DNA from: Catelliglobosispora koreensis DSM 44566
GTDB taxonomy: Bacteria > Actinomycetota > Actinomycetes > Mycobacteriales > Micromonosporaceae
Direction of reading: 5' to 3'
Length of the DNA: 64,000 nt
Assembly: GCF_000379685.1 (NCBI RefSeq)
Contig: NZ_KB903261.1
Coordinates: 97 to 64,096 of the forward strand
The notes beneath the pieces were generated by a model. That model was not told the DNA's origin. It searched no databases and was given only the letters and a program-made list of their open reading frames with translations. Position 1 is the first letter of the stretch, and every line of letters starts with the position of its first letter. The translations under genes were made by a program, and so were the position numbers. Positions 29,130 to 36,842 of the stretch are shown here, piece by piece.

Positions 29130-29909
29130 ATGGCACGGGGAGATCAGGTCGCGCGGCGGCGTTTGCGCATCTTGATGATCCTCGGCCGGCACGGCGGCGG
29201 CTTCACTGCCGCAGACCTCCAAATCCTGCTAGGGGCGACAAGCGCGGCGACGATGTACCGCGACTTAACGGCGCTTGTCCACAATGGGCTTCTGAGCCGC
29301 ATCGCAGCAGAGAACGATCCGAGCCATGAGTGGCAGTATTTCATTACGGACGCAGGCGGGCACCGGCTGGCCAGGGTCATCGGATCCAACGGCAGCTCGG
29401 TTCCCGCGAACGTAAGGTTTGGAGCCGGTTCATCTGCCAACATCCTGCTGAAGCAGCTTTCCATCGCGAGCCAGAGCGGCGATGCGGGGCAGGTGGTCGA
29501 GTGGCGCTCCGGCTTAGACGCTGCTTGGTGGCTTCGCCAACACGGCGTTGATGACGTCCAGGTTGACGCTCTCGGGATCTGGGCAGAGGCCGACCTAGCA
29601 ATCCGGTTCCTCGTTCTCGTGGATCACCCAAGCGATCACCTAGCGGAGAAGCTGATCGAACGCCTTGGGCGCCAAGCATCACCGTTGCCGGTTAACGCCA
29701 TTCTGCTGATTTCTCCAACCCGCGGCGATGAGAAGTTCCTCCTCGACCTCATTCGCGATACTGGGCTGACCACGGTCACGGCAACGACGACTATGAGGCG
29801 TTTGTGGGGACCCGATGGTCCGATAGGACCGATCTGGTCCACACCGGACTCGACTGATTACCTTCGCCTCATTGAACTGACCAGCGTCGGGCCGGACGAG
29901 GGCAAGTAG
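29130..29909 (+). CDS. Winged-helix protein of unknown role
   Basis: 259 aa from ATG 29130 (MARGDQVARRRL); an upstream in-frame start near 28980 would cover the divergent promoter and is rejected. The N-terminus is a winged helix (RILMILGRHGGGFTAADLQILLGATSAATMYRDLTAL). The C-terminal part ends with an alpha/beta region (AIRFLVLVDHPSDHLAEKLIERLG). The layout recalls the replication-relaxation protein at 30254, so it may be a distant relative. It is divergent from the nuclease unit and could regulate it. Confidence 0.65.
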   Translation: MARGDQVARRRLRILMILGRHGGGFTAADLQILLGATSAATMYRDLTALVHNGLLSRIAAENDPSHEWQYFITDAGGHRLARVIGSNGSSVPANVRFGAGSSANILLKQLSIASQSGDAGQVVEWRSGLDAAWWLRQHGVDDVQVDALGIWAEADLAIRFLVLVDHPSDHLAEKLIERLGRQASPLPVNAILLISPTRGDEKFLLDLIRDTGLTTVTATTTMRRLWGPDGPIGPIWSTPDSTDYLRLIELTSVGPDEGK

Positions 29910-30011
29910 CCCAATTTTCTTTCGTGACAAGCCGTCGTTTGACGGCCCTAGGGTTCGCCGTATCTCAAGGCGGCGTTCGTTAATCCCATCCCATCCAAAG
30001 GAGTGATCAAC

Positions 30012-30257
30012 ATGTGTTCAGCAAGCTCTACCCAACTCGCTCCGTACCTGACGCTAGGTAACTGCACATCACCGGATCCAGAAACCGCCCGGGGATCGGT
30101 TCATCTAACCGTGCGGGAGTCAGTTCGGGTGTCCGCCTTGATACGGACACCCAAGCGGACCCCCTTGGTAGCGCATCCCTGCATCAAGCGCGATCGATCG
30201 ATGCTAGGCCGGTGCTCCCTAAAGACCTATTGGTCTCCCGAGAAGGTGCGTATATGA
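30012..30257 (+). CDS. Small leader ORF of the replication-relaxation gene
   Basis: 81 aa from ATG 30012 with a strong AAAGGAG 8 nt upstream. Its TGA overlaps the next ATG (ATGA), so it couples translation of the downstream gene. The product is basic and Cys-containing with no known domain. A stem-loop (30127-30152) lies inside it, so it may act mainly as a regulatory leader. Confidence 0.5.
   Translation: MCSASSTQLAPYLTLGNCTSPDPETARGSVHLTVRESVRVSALIRTPKRTPLVAHPCIKRDRSMLGRCSLKTYWSPEKVRI
30127..30152 (+). promoter_or_regulatory. Perfect 9-bp stem-loop inside the leader ORF
   Basis: GGGTGTCCG and CGGACACCC flank the 8-nt loop CCTTGATA, about 100 nt before the start of the replication-relaxation gene. 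It could be an RNA attenuator or a protein-binding site. Confidence 0.5.
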
Positions 30258-31171
30258 CGTTAGCTAACGACAAGCTCATGCGCCTGCAAGCCACTATCAC
30301 TCCCCGCGACGAACGGCTGCTTGGCTGGCTTTACGACCACGGCGTCCTGACGACCGACCAGATCGCCAAGGCCCTGTTCCCGTCGAAGGACTACGCACAG
30401 CGCAGGCTGCCTCGGCTGATGAAGCGAGGAGCTGTGGCGCGCTTCCGGCCGCAGCGCTGGGAGGGTGGCTCGTATCCGTACCACTACGTTCTTGACCAGC
30501 TCGGATACGAGCATGTCATGGGACAGCGTGGTCTTGGTATGCCAACCCGCGACAAAGCCAAGCGGCGCAAGCAAAGCCTGATATCAAGGCGAGATCTACC
30601 GCACCTGCTCGGCGCGAACCAACTCTTCATAGACCTTGCGGCCTACGAGCGAACTAACCCAGGAGTCAGCCTTGCGAGATGGTGGCCTGCGACCGCGTTC
30701 CACGGTGCTGATGCTTTCTATCGGGAAGGCAGCGACTCACGGCTTGGCATGCGGCCCAACGGTTATCCGCGTCCAGACGGGCACGGTGTGTGGGTCGAAG
30801 GGAATCTCGCCGTTCCGTTCTTCGCCGAGTATGACACTGGCACAGAACCACATTCCGTTCTGGGAGACAAGGTCGACAAGTACGAGCTGCTTTACCGCGA
30901 ATCCGTCGTTTGGCAGTGGCCCGTTCTCTTCGTCTTTTCAAGCTGGCAAAGGGAATTGAACTTTCACGAGCACCTGGCTGACAGGACCAGGCGTTTATGG
31001 ACTACCTTCGCCACCGCTGCAACCGATAGCCCGCAGTACCTGGACCAAACCCCAGCCGGGGCGGTATGGCACGTCGGCGGACGTCCCTCCATGCGTCGAA
31101 GGCTCATCGACCTTCCCTACATCGATCCCGAGCACGACATCGAATGGGCCCACCGGCTCGGCGTGCAGTAA
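30254..31171 (+). CDS. Replication-relaxation family protein
   Basis: 305 aa from ATG 30254 (overlap ATGA with the leader ORF). The winged helix TPRDERLLGWLYDHGVLTTDQIAKALFPSKDYAQRRLPRLM is typical, followed by the family's ARWWPATAFHGAD and FFAEYDTGTEPHSVLGDKVDKYE, where the E-Y-D-T-G-T-E part is a conserved acidic core. The family is found next to replication and transfer genes of actinobacterial plasmids and integrative elements. No relaxase or Rep gene is visible here. Confidence 0.82.
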   Translation: MTLANDKLMRLQATITPRDERLLGWLYDHGVLTTDQIAKALFPSKDYAQRRLPRLMKRGAVARFRPQRWEGGSYPYHYVLDQLGYEHVMGQRGLGMPTRDKAKRRKQSLISRRDLPHLLGANQLFIDLAAYERTNPGVSLARWWPATAFHGADAFYREGSDSRLGMRPNGYPRPDGHGVWVEGNLAVPFFAEYDTGTEPHSVLGDKVDKYELLYRESVVWQWPVLFVFSSWQRELNFHEHLADRTRRLWTTFATAATDSPQYLDQTPAGAVWHVGGRPSMRRRLIDLPYIDPEHDIEWAHRLGVQ

Positions 31172-31228
31172 CGAAGCCACCGCAGGCGATTGCTTGCGGA
31201 GCCAACGCACGAAGGGAGGTGAACGAAT

Positions 31229-31483
31229 ATGCATGAACCGAACGAGATCGAGAATGGCAAGGATCCATCCATGAAATGGGATGCGCAGTTCTGGCTCCTT
31301 GGACCCGCGACGCAGTCATTGAGATCCGACTCAATGCTGGTGCTTATAGAGGAGCTGGTCGACATCCTTCGAGACGAAGGCGTCTCGGATGAAGAGGCCC
31401 TAGTCAGTGTCCGCCGCGTGGCGATGCTGCTGTCGGCGTTTGTCATTGACGCCGAGCGCTATCCGCACCAGTTGGTGTGGTGA
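31229..31483 (+). CDS. Small acidic element protein
   Basis: 84 aa with GGGAGGTG upstream of ATG 31229. Helical and acidic (LVLIEELVDILRDEGVSDEEALVSVRRVAMLL). No known family. It lies in line with the replication-relaxation gene and was probably part of its transcript. Confidence 0.55.
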   Translation: MHEPNEIENGKDPSMKWDAQFWLLGPATQSLRSDSMLVLIEELVDILRDEGVSDEEALVSVRRVAMLLSAFVIDAERYPHQLVW

Positions 31484-31563
31484 CGAACAAGTCCCGTTCG
31501 AAACGAGAGGAGCACCCCTGTGAGTAGAGCAGTTTCTCATCCACCCACCACAATTGGAGTCGC

Positions 31564-31806
31564 ATGGCCGAGAATAAGCCGGCCCGCGACGCAGGGCGCA
31601 AGATCCCGCGACAACGCAAACCATCAAGTGAGGAGACGACCAATGAGACGTTGCCGCTTAAGGCCAAGAGGGCTAACAGGACAGAGACGGCGATCGCGAA
31701 AGCGATCGCCATCTGCGTTTCTAAGGCACCACCACTTGGCCCAGAAACGAAGGCCCGGCTCGCGGAGCTGTTGTCAGCTGCAAATCACCAAGTAAAGAAG
31801 AAGTAG
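31564..31806 (+). CDS. Small basic element protein
   Basis: 80 aa, GGAG upstream of ATG 31564. A Lys/Arg-rich N-terminal half is followed by AIAICVSKAPPLGPETKARLAELL, a pattern common to small proteins of actinobacterial phages and integrative elements. Function unknown; perhaps nucleic-acid binding. It ends just before a strong terminator. Confidence 0.6.
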   Translation: MAENKPARDAGRKIPRQRKPSSEETTNETLPLKAKRANRTETAIAKAIAICVSKAPPLGPETKARLAELLSAANHQVKKK

Positions 31807-31811
31807 AACCA

Positions 31812-31843
31812 GGCGTGGACGCGCAGCGAGGCGCGTCCACGCC
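31812..31843. terminator. 13-bp perfect hairpin between convergent genes
   Basis: GGCGTGGACGCGC pairs fully with GCGCGTCCACGCC around a 6-nt loop. It sits between the end of the small basic ORF and the end of the cargo helD, so it can stop transcription from both sides. Confidence 0.82.
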
Positions 31844-31846
31844 GCC

Positions 31847-33853
31847 CTAGCTAGCTTCTGGGAGAAGCGCGCTCGGCAATGGCTTATAGTGCAGGATGCT
31901 CAGACGCGACACAGCTCGCGTCAGCACGACGTAGAGGCGGTGCAGCCCGCGGGGCTCAGCCTCCACGATGTGGCGCGGCTCGATGACGATGACGTGGTCG
32001 TACTCAAGGCCCTTCGCCAAAGTGGCTGGCACCACGGTGACCCGCCCCGGCTCGGGATCGTCCAGATCAGACACAGCAATGCCGGCATCTTCAAGTGAAG
32101 ACCGAAGACTGCCGATCTGGTCATCAGCGGCGATGACTCCGACAGATCCGAGGTAGGTCAGAGCCTCAGCGATCTCATTGACAAGGGCAGCAGCAACATC
32201 GGGAACGGCTTGCACCATAAGGTTTCCATCGCGGCGCAGCGAGACGGCAGGCGGTACATTGACGTCGAGGGCTGGAAGCAGCCGGTTTGCCAGCGCCACA
32301 ACGGCTTCGGGCACACGGAATCCGGTGGTTAGCGGAACGATCGCTGCGCCAGGTTTTCCGAGATGAGCGAGAGAGTCGCGCCAATCGGCTGCGGCCCAAG
32401 GGGTTGTGCCCTGGGCGAGGTCACCGAGCAGGGTTATAGAGCCGTGGCTCGTGCGCCGGGCGATTGCCCTGCATTGCATCGGCGACATGTCCTGAGCTTC
32501 GTCGATGACGATGTGACTCACGCTGAGCTGACGTTCCAGCAACCCGGCGACCTCGTCCAGGAGCACCAAGTCGGCGGTGCTCCACTTTGCAGAACGGGCA
32601 GTACGTGGTGGCTTCGCCCACGAAAGGGCGGTCTGCTCTTCGGGCGTTAGGAGACCTTCGGCGGCCTCGCGCAGGACATCCGCGGACGACAGCAGCTCGA
32701 ACACCAGGGATTCAGGGGTGACGGCGGGCCAGCACGCGTCAAGGAACGCGGTCACCGGCTTCGATTTACCCATCTTGCGCTGCCAGCTTTCCGGCGGCGA
32801 CTCACCCGAGCGCGCCTCGGCCTGACGTTGCAGCAGACTCACCACGCGGGCGCGGACGCGTTCGCGCCCAAGCAGATACGGCGGCTCCTCCCGGCGGACC
32901 TCGCCCACCAGCCGGGCGAGCACGCCCCGGTCGATGCGCCAGCGATAAGCACCATCGGAGACCTGGATCGGCTCGGCAGGTTCAATCACCCGCGACCAAA
33001 GCGCACGGTGCAAGACTGGCGCCATCCGGGGATCGTGCTTAACCGTCTGTGCGGCAACGGAATCCACACCAGCAACCGGTGTGCGGGCGATGAGGTCGTC
33101 CAACGTGGACTGCTTGATCTCCAGCTCGCCGAGGGCTGGGAGGACCGCAGCGATGTAGCCGAGGAAGGCTTGGTTCGGACCGAGGATGACCACCCCACTG
33201 CGGCGCAGCCGCTCACGGTGGACGTAGAGCAGGTACGCCGCTCGATGCAAGCCAACCGCAGTTTTTCCTGTACCAGGTGCGCCTTGCACGCAGATCGAGG
33301 TATCAAGGTCTGCGCGGACCAGCTCATCCTGCTCAGGCTGGATCGTGGCGACGATGTCGCGCATCGGCCCGACCCGGGGCCGCTCGATCTCATCGATCAG
33401 AATCTTGCTCGCGGTGCCAAGCTCTTCGCCACGATCGAGGTACTCGTCCTCGAAGCTGGTCAGGTCGCCACCGGAGTAGCCGAAGCGCCGACGGATGCGG
33501 ACGTCCTGTGGGTCACGAACACTGGCCTGGTAAAACGACCGGCTCAGTGGCGCGCGCCAATCCAGGACGAGTGGCTCGCCCACGGCATCCATCACATGGC
33601 GACGGCCGATGTAGAAGCGCTCGGCCATATCAAGACGGCCGAAGAACAGTGGGGTACGGGGATCATCTGCTAGCTCCGCCACTCGACGGGCGAGAGCAGT
33701 ACCTAAAGTCTCGGCGGCAAATGGATCACCGGCGATGGTCGAGCCGGCCGCATACATCAGCTCGGCATTGACGCGCATTTCATGCAGAGCCTGCCGTGAG
33801 ACCGCGAGATGGGTCCGTTCGGCTTCGAGTTCTGTTTCAAGATCGGTGGGCAT
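31847..33853 (-). CDS. helD: Full-length HelD-type helicase carried as cargo
   Basis: 668 aa, a normal HelD length. It has the N-terminal coiled-coil arm (about 1-40), EPLVLDWRAPLSRSFYQASVRDP, Walker A GAPGTGKT (191-198), Walker B VIDEAQDMSPMQ (about 435) and a UvrD-like end (GLHRLYVVLTRAVSRLSILHYKPLP). It matches both halves of the host gene along its entire length, at roughly two thirds identity by eye. HelD frees stalled RNA polymerase from DNA; HelR-type members give rifamycin resistance. It lies next to the integrase, 126 nt away, and so travels with it as a replacement for the gene destroyed on integration. Confidence 0.93.
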   Translation of the reverse strand: MPTDLETELEAERTHLAVSRQALHEMRVNAELMYAAGSTIAGDPFAAETLGTALARRVAELADDPRTPLFFGRLDMAERFYIGRRHVMDAVGEPLVLDWRAPLSRSFYQASVRDPQDVRIRRRFGYSGGDLTSFEDEYLDRGEELGTASKILIDEIERPRVGPMRDIVATIQPEQDELVRADLDTSICVQGAPGTGKTAVGLHRAAYLLYVHRERLRRSGVVILGPNQAFLGYIAAVLPALGELEIKQSTLDDLIARTPVAGVDSVAAQTVKHDPRMAPVLHRALWSRVIEPAEPIQVSDGAYRWRIDRGVLARLVGEVRREEPPYLLGRERVRARVVSLLQRQAEARSGESPPESWQRKMGKSKPVTAFLDACWPAVTPESLVFELLSSADVLREAAEGLLTPEEQTALSWAKPPRTARSAKWSTADLVLLDEVAGLLERQLSVSHIVIDEAQDMSPMQCRAIARRTSHGSITLLGDLAQGTTPWAAADWRDSLAHLGKPGAAIVPLTTGFRVPEAVVALANRLLPALDVNVPPAVSLRRDGNLMVQAVPDVAAALVNEIAEALTYLGSVGVIAADDQIGSLRSSLEDAGIAVSDLDDPEPGRVTVVPATLAKGLEYDHVIVIEPRHIVEAEPRGLHRLYVVLTRAVSRLSILHYKPLPSALLPEAS

Positions 33854-33979
33854 TGTTCTGCGGGACCTCCCAGTCTTGAGCTGACCTGGGCCGCCCGGCC
33901 ACCCGCTCGCGCGAGTACCGGCAGTGCCGAGGCGCGACGAAGCCGCGCACGAACTGACCAGCCTAGCTCGCCGGGTGGG

Positions 33980-35470
33980 TTACTTCGACACATTTTCGTT
34001 CCAGCGGATCTCCACCGTGGCCGGGTCAAAGCCTCGGCCTTTCCTTCCCGAGGGGAGGATCCGAACAGTAACCAGCCTCTCGATGACCATGCGCTTGTGA
34101 CTCAACGGAAGTTGCTCCCAGACAACTCGGGCATCCTCAGCCTCGATCAGTGGGCGAAGCGGCGACTCTACGACCGCGGCCTGAAGCTCCCGATCGATCT
34201 CAGCCAGCCGAGTGTTCGCCTTGGCCGTCGCCGATAGCAGCTGCGCTCGGTCAATGAGGCCCAGCGCCTTGTCTTCCGCAAGCTCGTTGAGGTTGCCTCG
34301 GATGGCCTTCGCCTCCGCGCGCAGCCCAGCGGTATCGACATCAGGCTTGGCGGGGACTAATAGCTCGACGGCGTCAGGCTCAGCCAACTTGGCAAGGATC
34401 ACGCCCACCACGTAGTTATCCGTGTGCACCTGCGACCGAATGAGATGTGCGCTCTCGTAGCAGCGATAAGCAGGAAGCCGTGAGCCAACACGGGCCTTGA
34501 CTGTCACGCGAACACTAAGGTCTTCGGGCGTGCAGATCCCGCATAGATAGATCTTGCTGCCCAGCCACTTTGGCGGGGCGCCAGGATTGATCGCGCGGCT
34601 GGGATCCGTGAGGATTCGCTGGACGGCGCGGAAGGTGTCCAACGGCACGATCGGCTCCCACGGAGCGTCTCCGATCTCCTCACCTCGATACACGAGCCGT
34701 CCTGCATTACGCGGCCGAAGAAGCACCTCCCGAAGGCCTTCAGCTCGCCAGGGTGCGCCAATGACAGTTACCAAGCCGCGCTGGCGAAGGTCGAGCGCCA
34801 TCGACCGAAGCGACGCCCCCTGGATAAGGCGCTCGCTGCATTCAGCGATGATCGCCGCTTCATCAGGGCGCAAAGTTTGAGCATCATCCTCGAAGCCATA
34901 CGGCCGACGCCCGCCTCCCCGCTCACCCGCAATCGCCTTGCGTTGCCGTGCTGCCGCGACACGTCGCGATGTATCACGGGAAGACTTGTTCGCCATCGCG
35001 ACCATCACTCGTGCCATCGTGATGTCGGCATCGGTGGCCAGGCGTAGAGAACCCGTGACGGAGTCCACCGGCACCTTGCTCTGCCACACCACGTCGATCA
35101 GATCCTCCAAATCGCGCGGGTCACGCACAACGCGATCGAGATCAAGCGCGAGCAAGCCGTCGTGATCACCGCGCATCAACAGCGTCAGGCACTCGCGGAA
35201 TCCGGGCCGGAACGTCCGCCACTCAACCCGCCCGTCGGGCAGCGTTATCTTGCGGCGCTTGAACGCCGAAACTCCGCGCACCTTGCCATCCGCGGAGGCA
35301 ATGTCGTTCTCGATGATGACCCGAGTGATCGTCCAACCAAGAGCTTTGGCGTGGTCCCGAATACGCTGCTCCTGGTCAACTAGGCCCCTGCCCTGGCCGT
35401 CCTCACCAAGATCCGCCTCTCTCAGCTCTGACAGCCGGACCAAACCGATGGCATTCTGGGGTTTATGCAT
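33980..35470 (-). CDS. Large serine recombinase (site-specific integrase)
   Basis: 496 aa from ATG 35470. The N-terminal resolvase domain holds the catalytic Ser in GLVRLSELRE (about residue 14) with Arg residues in LALDLDRVVRDPRDLEDL. The recombinase domain follows (GGRRPYGFEDDAQTLRPDE), then a zinc ribbon (YLCGIC ... YRCYES, about 310-345) and a coiled coil (about 385-430). It lies next to attR with its promoter inside the attachment region, the usual phage/element layout. It should integrate between attP and the helD P-loop; a separate directionality factor for excision was not recognised. Confidence 0.95.
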   Translation of the reverse strand: MHKPQNAIGLVRLSELREADLGEDGQGRGLVDQEQRIRDHAKALGWTITRVIIENDIASADGKVRGVSAFKRRKITLPDGRVEWRTFRPGFRECLTLLMRGDHDGLLALDLDRVVRDPRDLEDLIDVVWQSKVPVDSVTGSLRLATDADITMARVMVAMANKSSRDTSRRVAAARQRKAIAGERGGGRRPYGFEDDAQTLRPDEAAIIAECSERLIQGASLRSMALDLRQRGLVTVIGAPWRAEGLREVLLRPRNAGRLVYRGEEIGDAPWEPIVPLDTFRAVQRILTDPSRAINPGAPPKWLGSKIYLCGICTPEDLSVRVTVKARVGSRLPAYRCYESAHLIRSQVHTDNYVVGVILAKLAEPDAVELLVPAKPDVDTAGLRAEAKAIRGNLNELAEDKALGLIDRAQLLSATAKANTRLAEIDRELQAAVVESPLRPLIEAEDARVVWEQLPLSHKRMVIERLVTVRILPSGRKGRGFDPATVEIRWNENVSK

Positions 35471-35491
35471 GTGAACTAGTGTCGCATTTTA

Positions 35492-35537
35492 GGGGGTACT
35501 AATCCAGGTTCCGGTAAGACCGCCGTTGGCTTGCACC
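35492..35537. other. attR: right attachment junction of the integrative element
   Basis: Element arm GGGGGTACTAATCCAGGTTC followed by CGGT, the shared AAGACCG (35516-35522), then host helD (GCCGTTGGCTTGCACC). GGGGGT and AATCC are inverted repeats of ACCCCC and GGATT at attL; the dyad centre falls on AA at 35516-35517. Read in the helD frame, the element arm itself codes N-P-G-S-G-K-T. Confidence 0.85.
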
Positions 35538-36838
35538 GGGCGGCCTTCCTGCTCTACGCCCACCGGGAGCGGCTACGCCGCTCGGGGGTGCTGATCGTCG
35601 GGCCGAACCGCGGGTTCCTGAATTACATCGCCGCGGTGCTCCCAGCGCTAGGCGAGATCGAGGTCGAACAGTCCACTGTGGACGATCTGCTCAACCACGT
35701 CCCGGTAAAAGCGGTGGACCCACCGGAGGTCGCCTCCCTCAAACACGATCCGCGGATGGCCACCGTTCTGCGCAAAGTGTTGTGGTCACGGCTAAAACGG
35801 CCCGTTGACGCGATCGTGGTCTCCGACGGGGCATATCGCTGGCGCATCGACGAGGGCGTCCTCAAGCGTCTCATCGACGATGTCCGGCGAGAGGAAACGC
35901 CTTACCTGACCGGCCGTGAGCGGTTGCGCTCGCGCGTCGTGGCGCTCCTGCAACGTCAGGCCGAAGCACGCACAGCCGAATCGCCACCGGAAACATGGGT
36001 GCGGCGAATGGGCAAGAGCAAGCCCGTGACCGAATTCCTCGACCACGCCTGGCCACCCGTCAAGCCGGAGAAGCTGGTCGCCGAATTCCTCGCTGACCCG
36101 GCCGACGATCTGCTTACACCGCAGGAGCAGGATCTGTTGCGGCGCGCCAAATCCACACGCTGGACGGCGGCCGACACGGTGCTGATCGACGAGGTGACCG
36201 GTCTACTGGAGCGGACGCCGAGCTTCGGGCACATTGTCATCGACGAGGCACAGGACCTGTCACCGATGCAGGCACGTGCGCTCGCGAGGCGCAGTGGGCA
36301 CGGGTCGCTCACAGTGCTCGGCGATCTCGCGCAGGGGACCGCTCCCTGGGCGGCGCGGGATTGGGCGGACACGTTGGCTCATCTCGACAAACGCGATGGC
36401 AAGGTCGTTCCGCTGACCACCGGTTTCCGCGTACCCGCGACGGTGCTGACCTTGGCGAACAAACTGCTGCCCGAGCTGGACGTGGTCGTTCCCGCGGCGA
36501 CATCGCTGCGACGGGACGGCTCGCTGGAGGTCGAGGCGTCGGCAGATGTGGTCGGCACGGTCGCCCGGCTGCTGCTTCGTGAGGGTTCCGTGGGCGTCAT
36601 CGTCCCGGATGCCCACGTCGACCGGCTCAAAGGAAAACTTCCGGACGATCCGAGGCTCGAACTAGTACCAGTAAGTCTGGTTAAAGGTCTTGAATATGAC
36701 CATGTGCTGCTCTTTGAGCCGGCCGACATCGTGGCTGCCGAGGCCAAAGGGCTTAACCGCCTCTACGTCGCGCTGACCCGGGCCGTCACGAGCCTGACCG
36801 TGCTGCACACCAAACCGCTGCCGCCGGCGCTACTTTGA
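35516..36838 (+). pseudogene. helD 3' fragment, separated by the element
   Basis: 440 codons that continue the host helD from the P-loop Lys-Thr: AVGLHRAAFLLYAHRERLRRSG through Walker B VIDEAQDLSPMQ to VALTRAVTSLTVLHTKPLPPALL. The only usable start codon is a TTG at 35531, after the P-loop, and an in-frame TAG lies at 35477. Without the N-terminal arm and P-loop the product could not hydrolyse ATP. It would be restored on excision. Confidence 0.94.
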
Positions 36839-36842
36839 AGGC

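Larger units (their letters stand above)
10812..35515. mobile_element. Serine-integrase element inserted in helD (about 24.7 kb)
   Basis: The two halves of one helD gene lie 24.7 kb apart and can be joined in frame at a 7-bp direct repeat, AAGACCG. A large serine recombinase gene ends 22-46 nt from the right junction. The inner ends form an imperfect inverted repeat as expected for attP. Cargo includes candidate defence genes, an eight-gene biosynthetic-looking operon, an XRE/Nudix/HD trio, a replication-relaxation family gene and a complete substitute helD. No transfer ATPase, relaxase or Rep protein is seen, so it is either mobilised in trans or a cargo-only integrative element. Excision should restore the host helD exactly. 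Confidence 0.93.

Noticed and set aside
33854-33979. A rifamycin-associated promoter element before the cargo helD
   Set aside because: I looked for a GGGGCTTGC-type inverted repeat, as known upstream of rifamycin-inducible genes, and found none; only a short CTCGCGCGAG palindrome is there.
33974-35474. Serine recombinase read as an ordinary resolvase of a transposon
   Set aside because: Its length (496 aa), recombinase and zinc-ribbon domains and position beside an attachment junction fit a large serine integrase.
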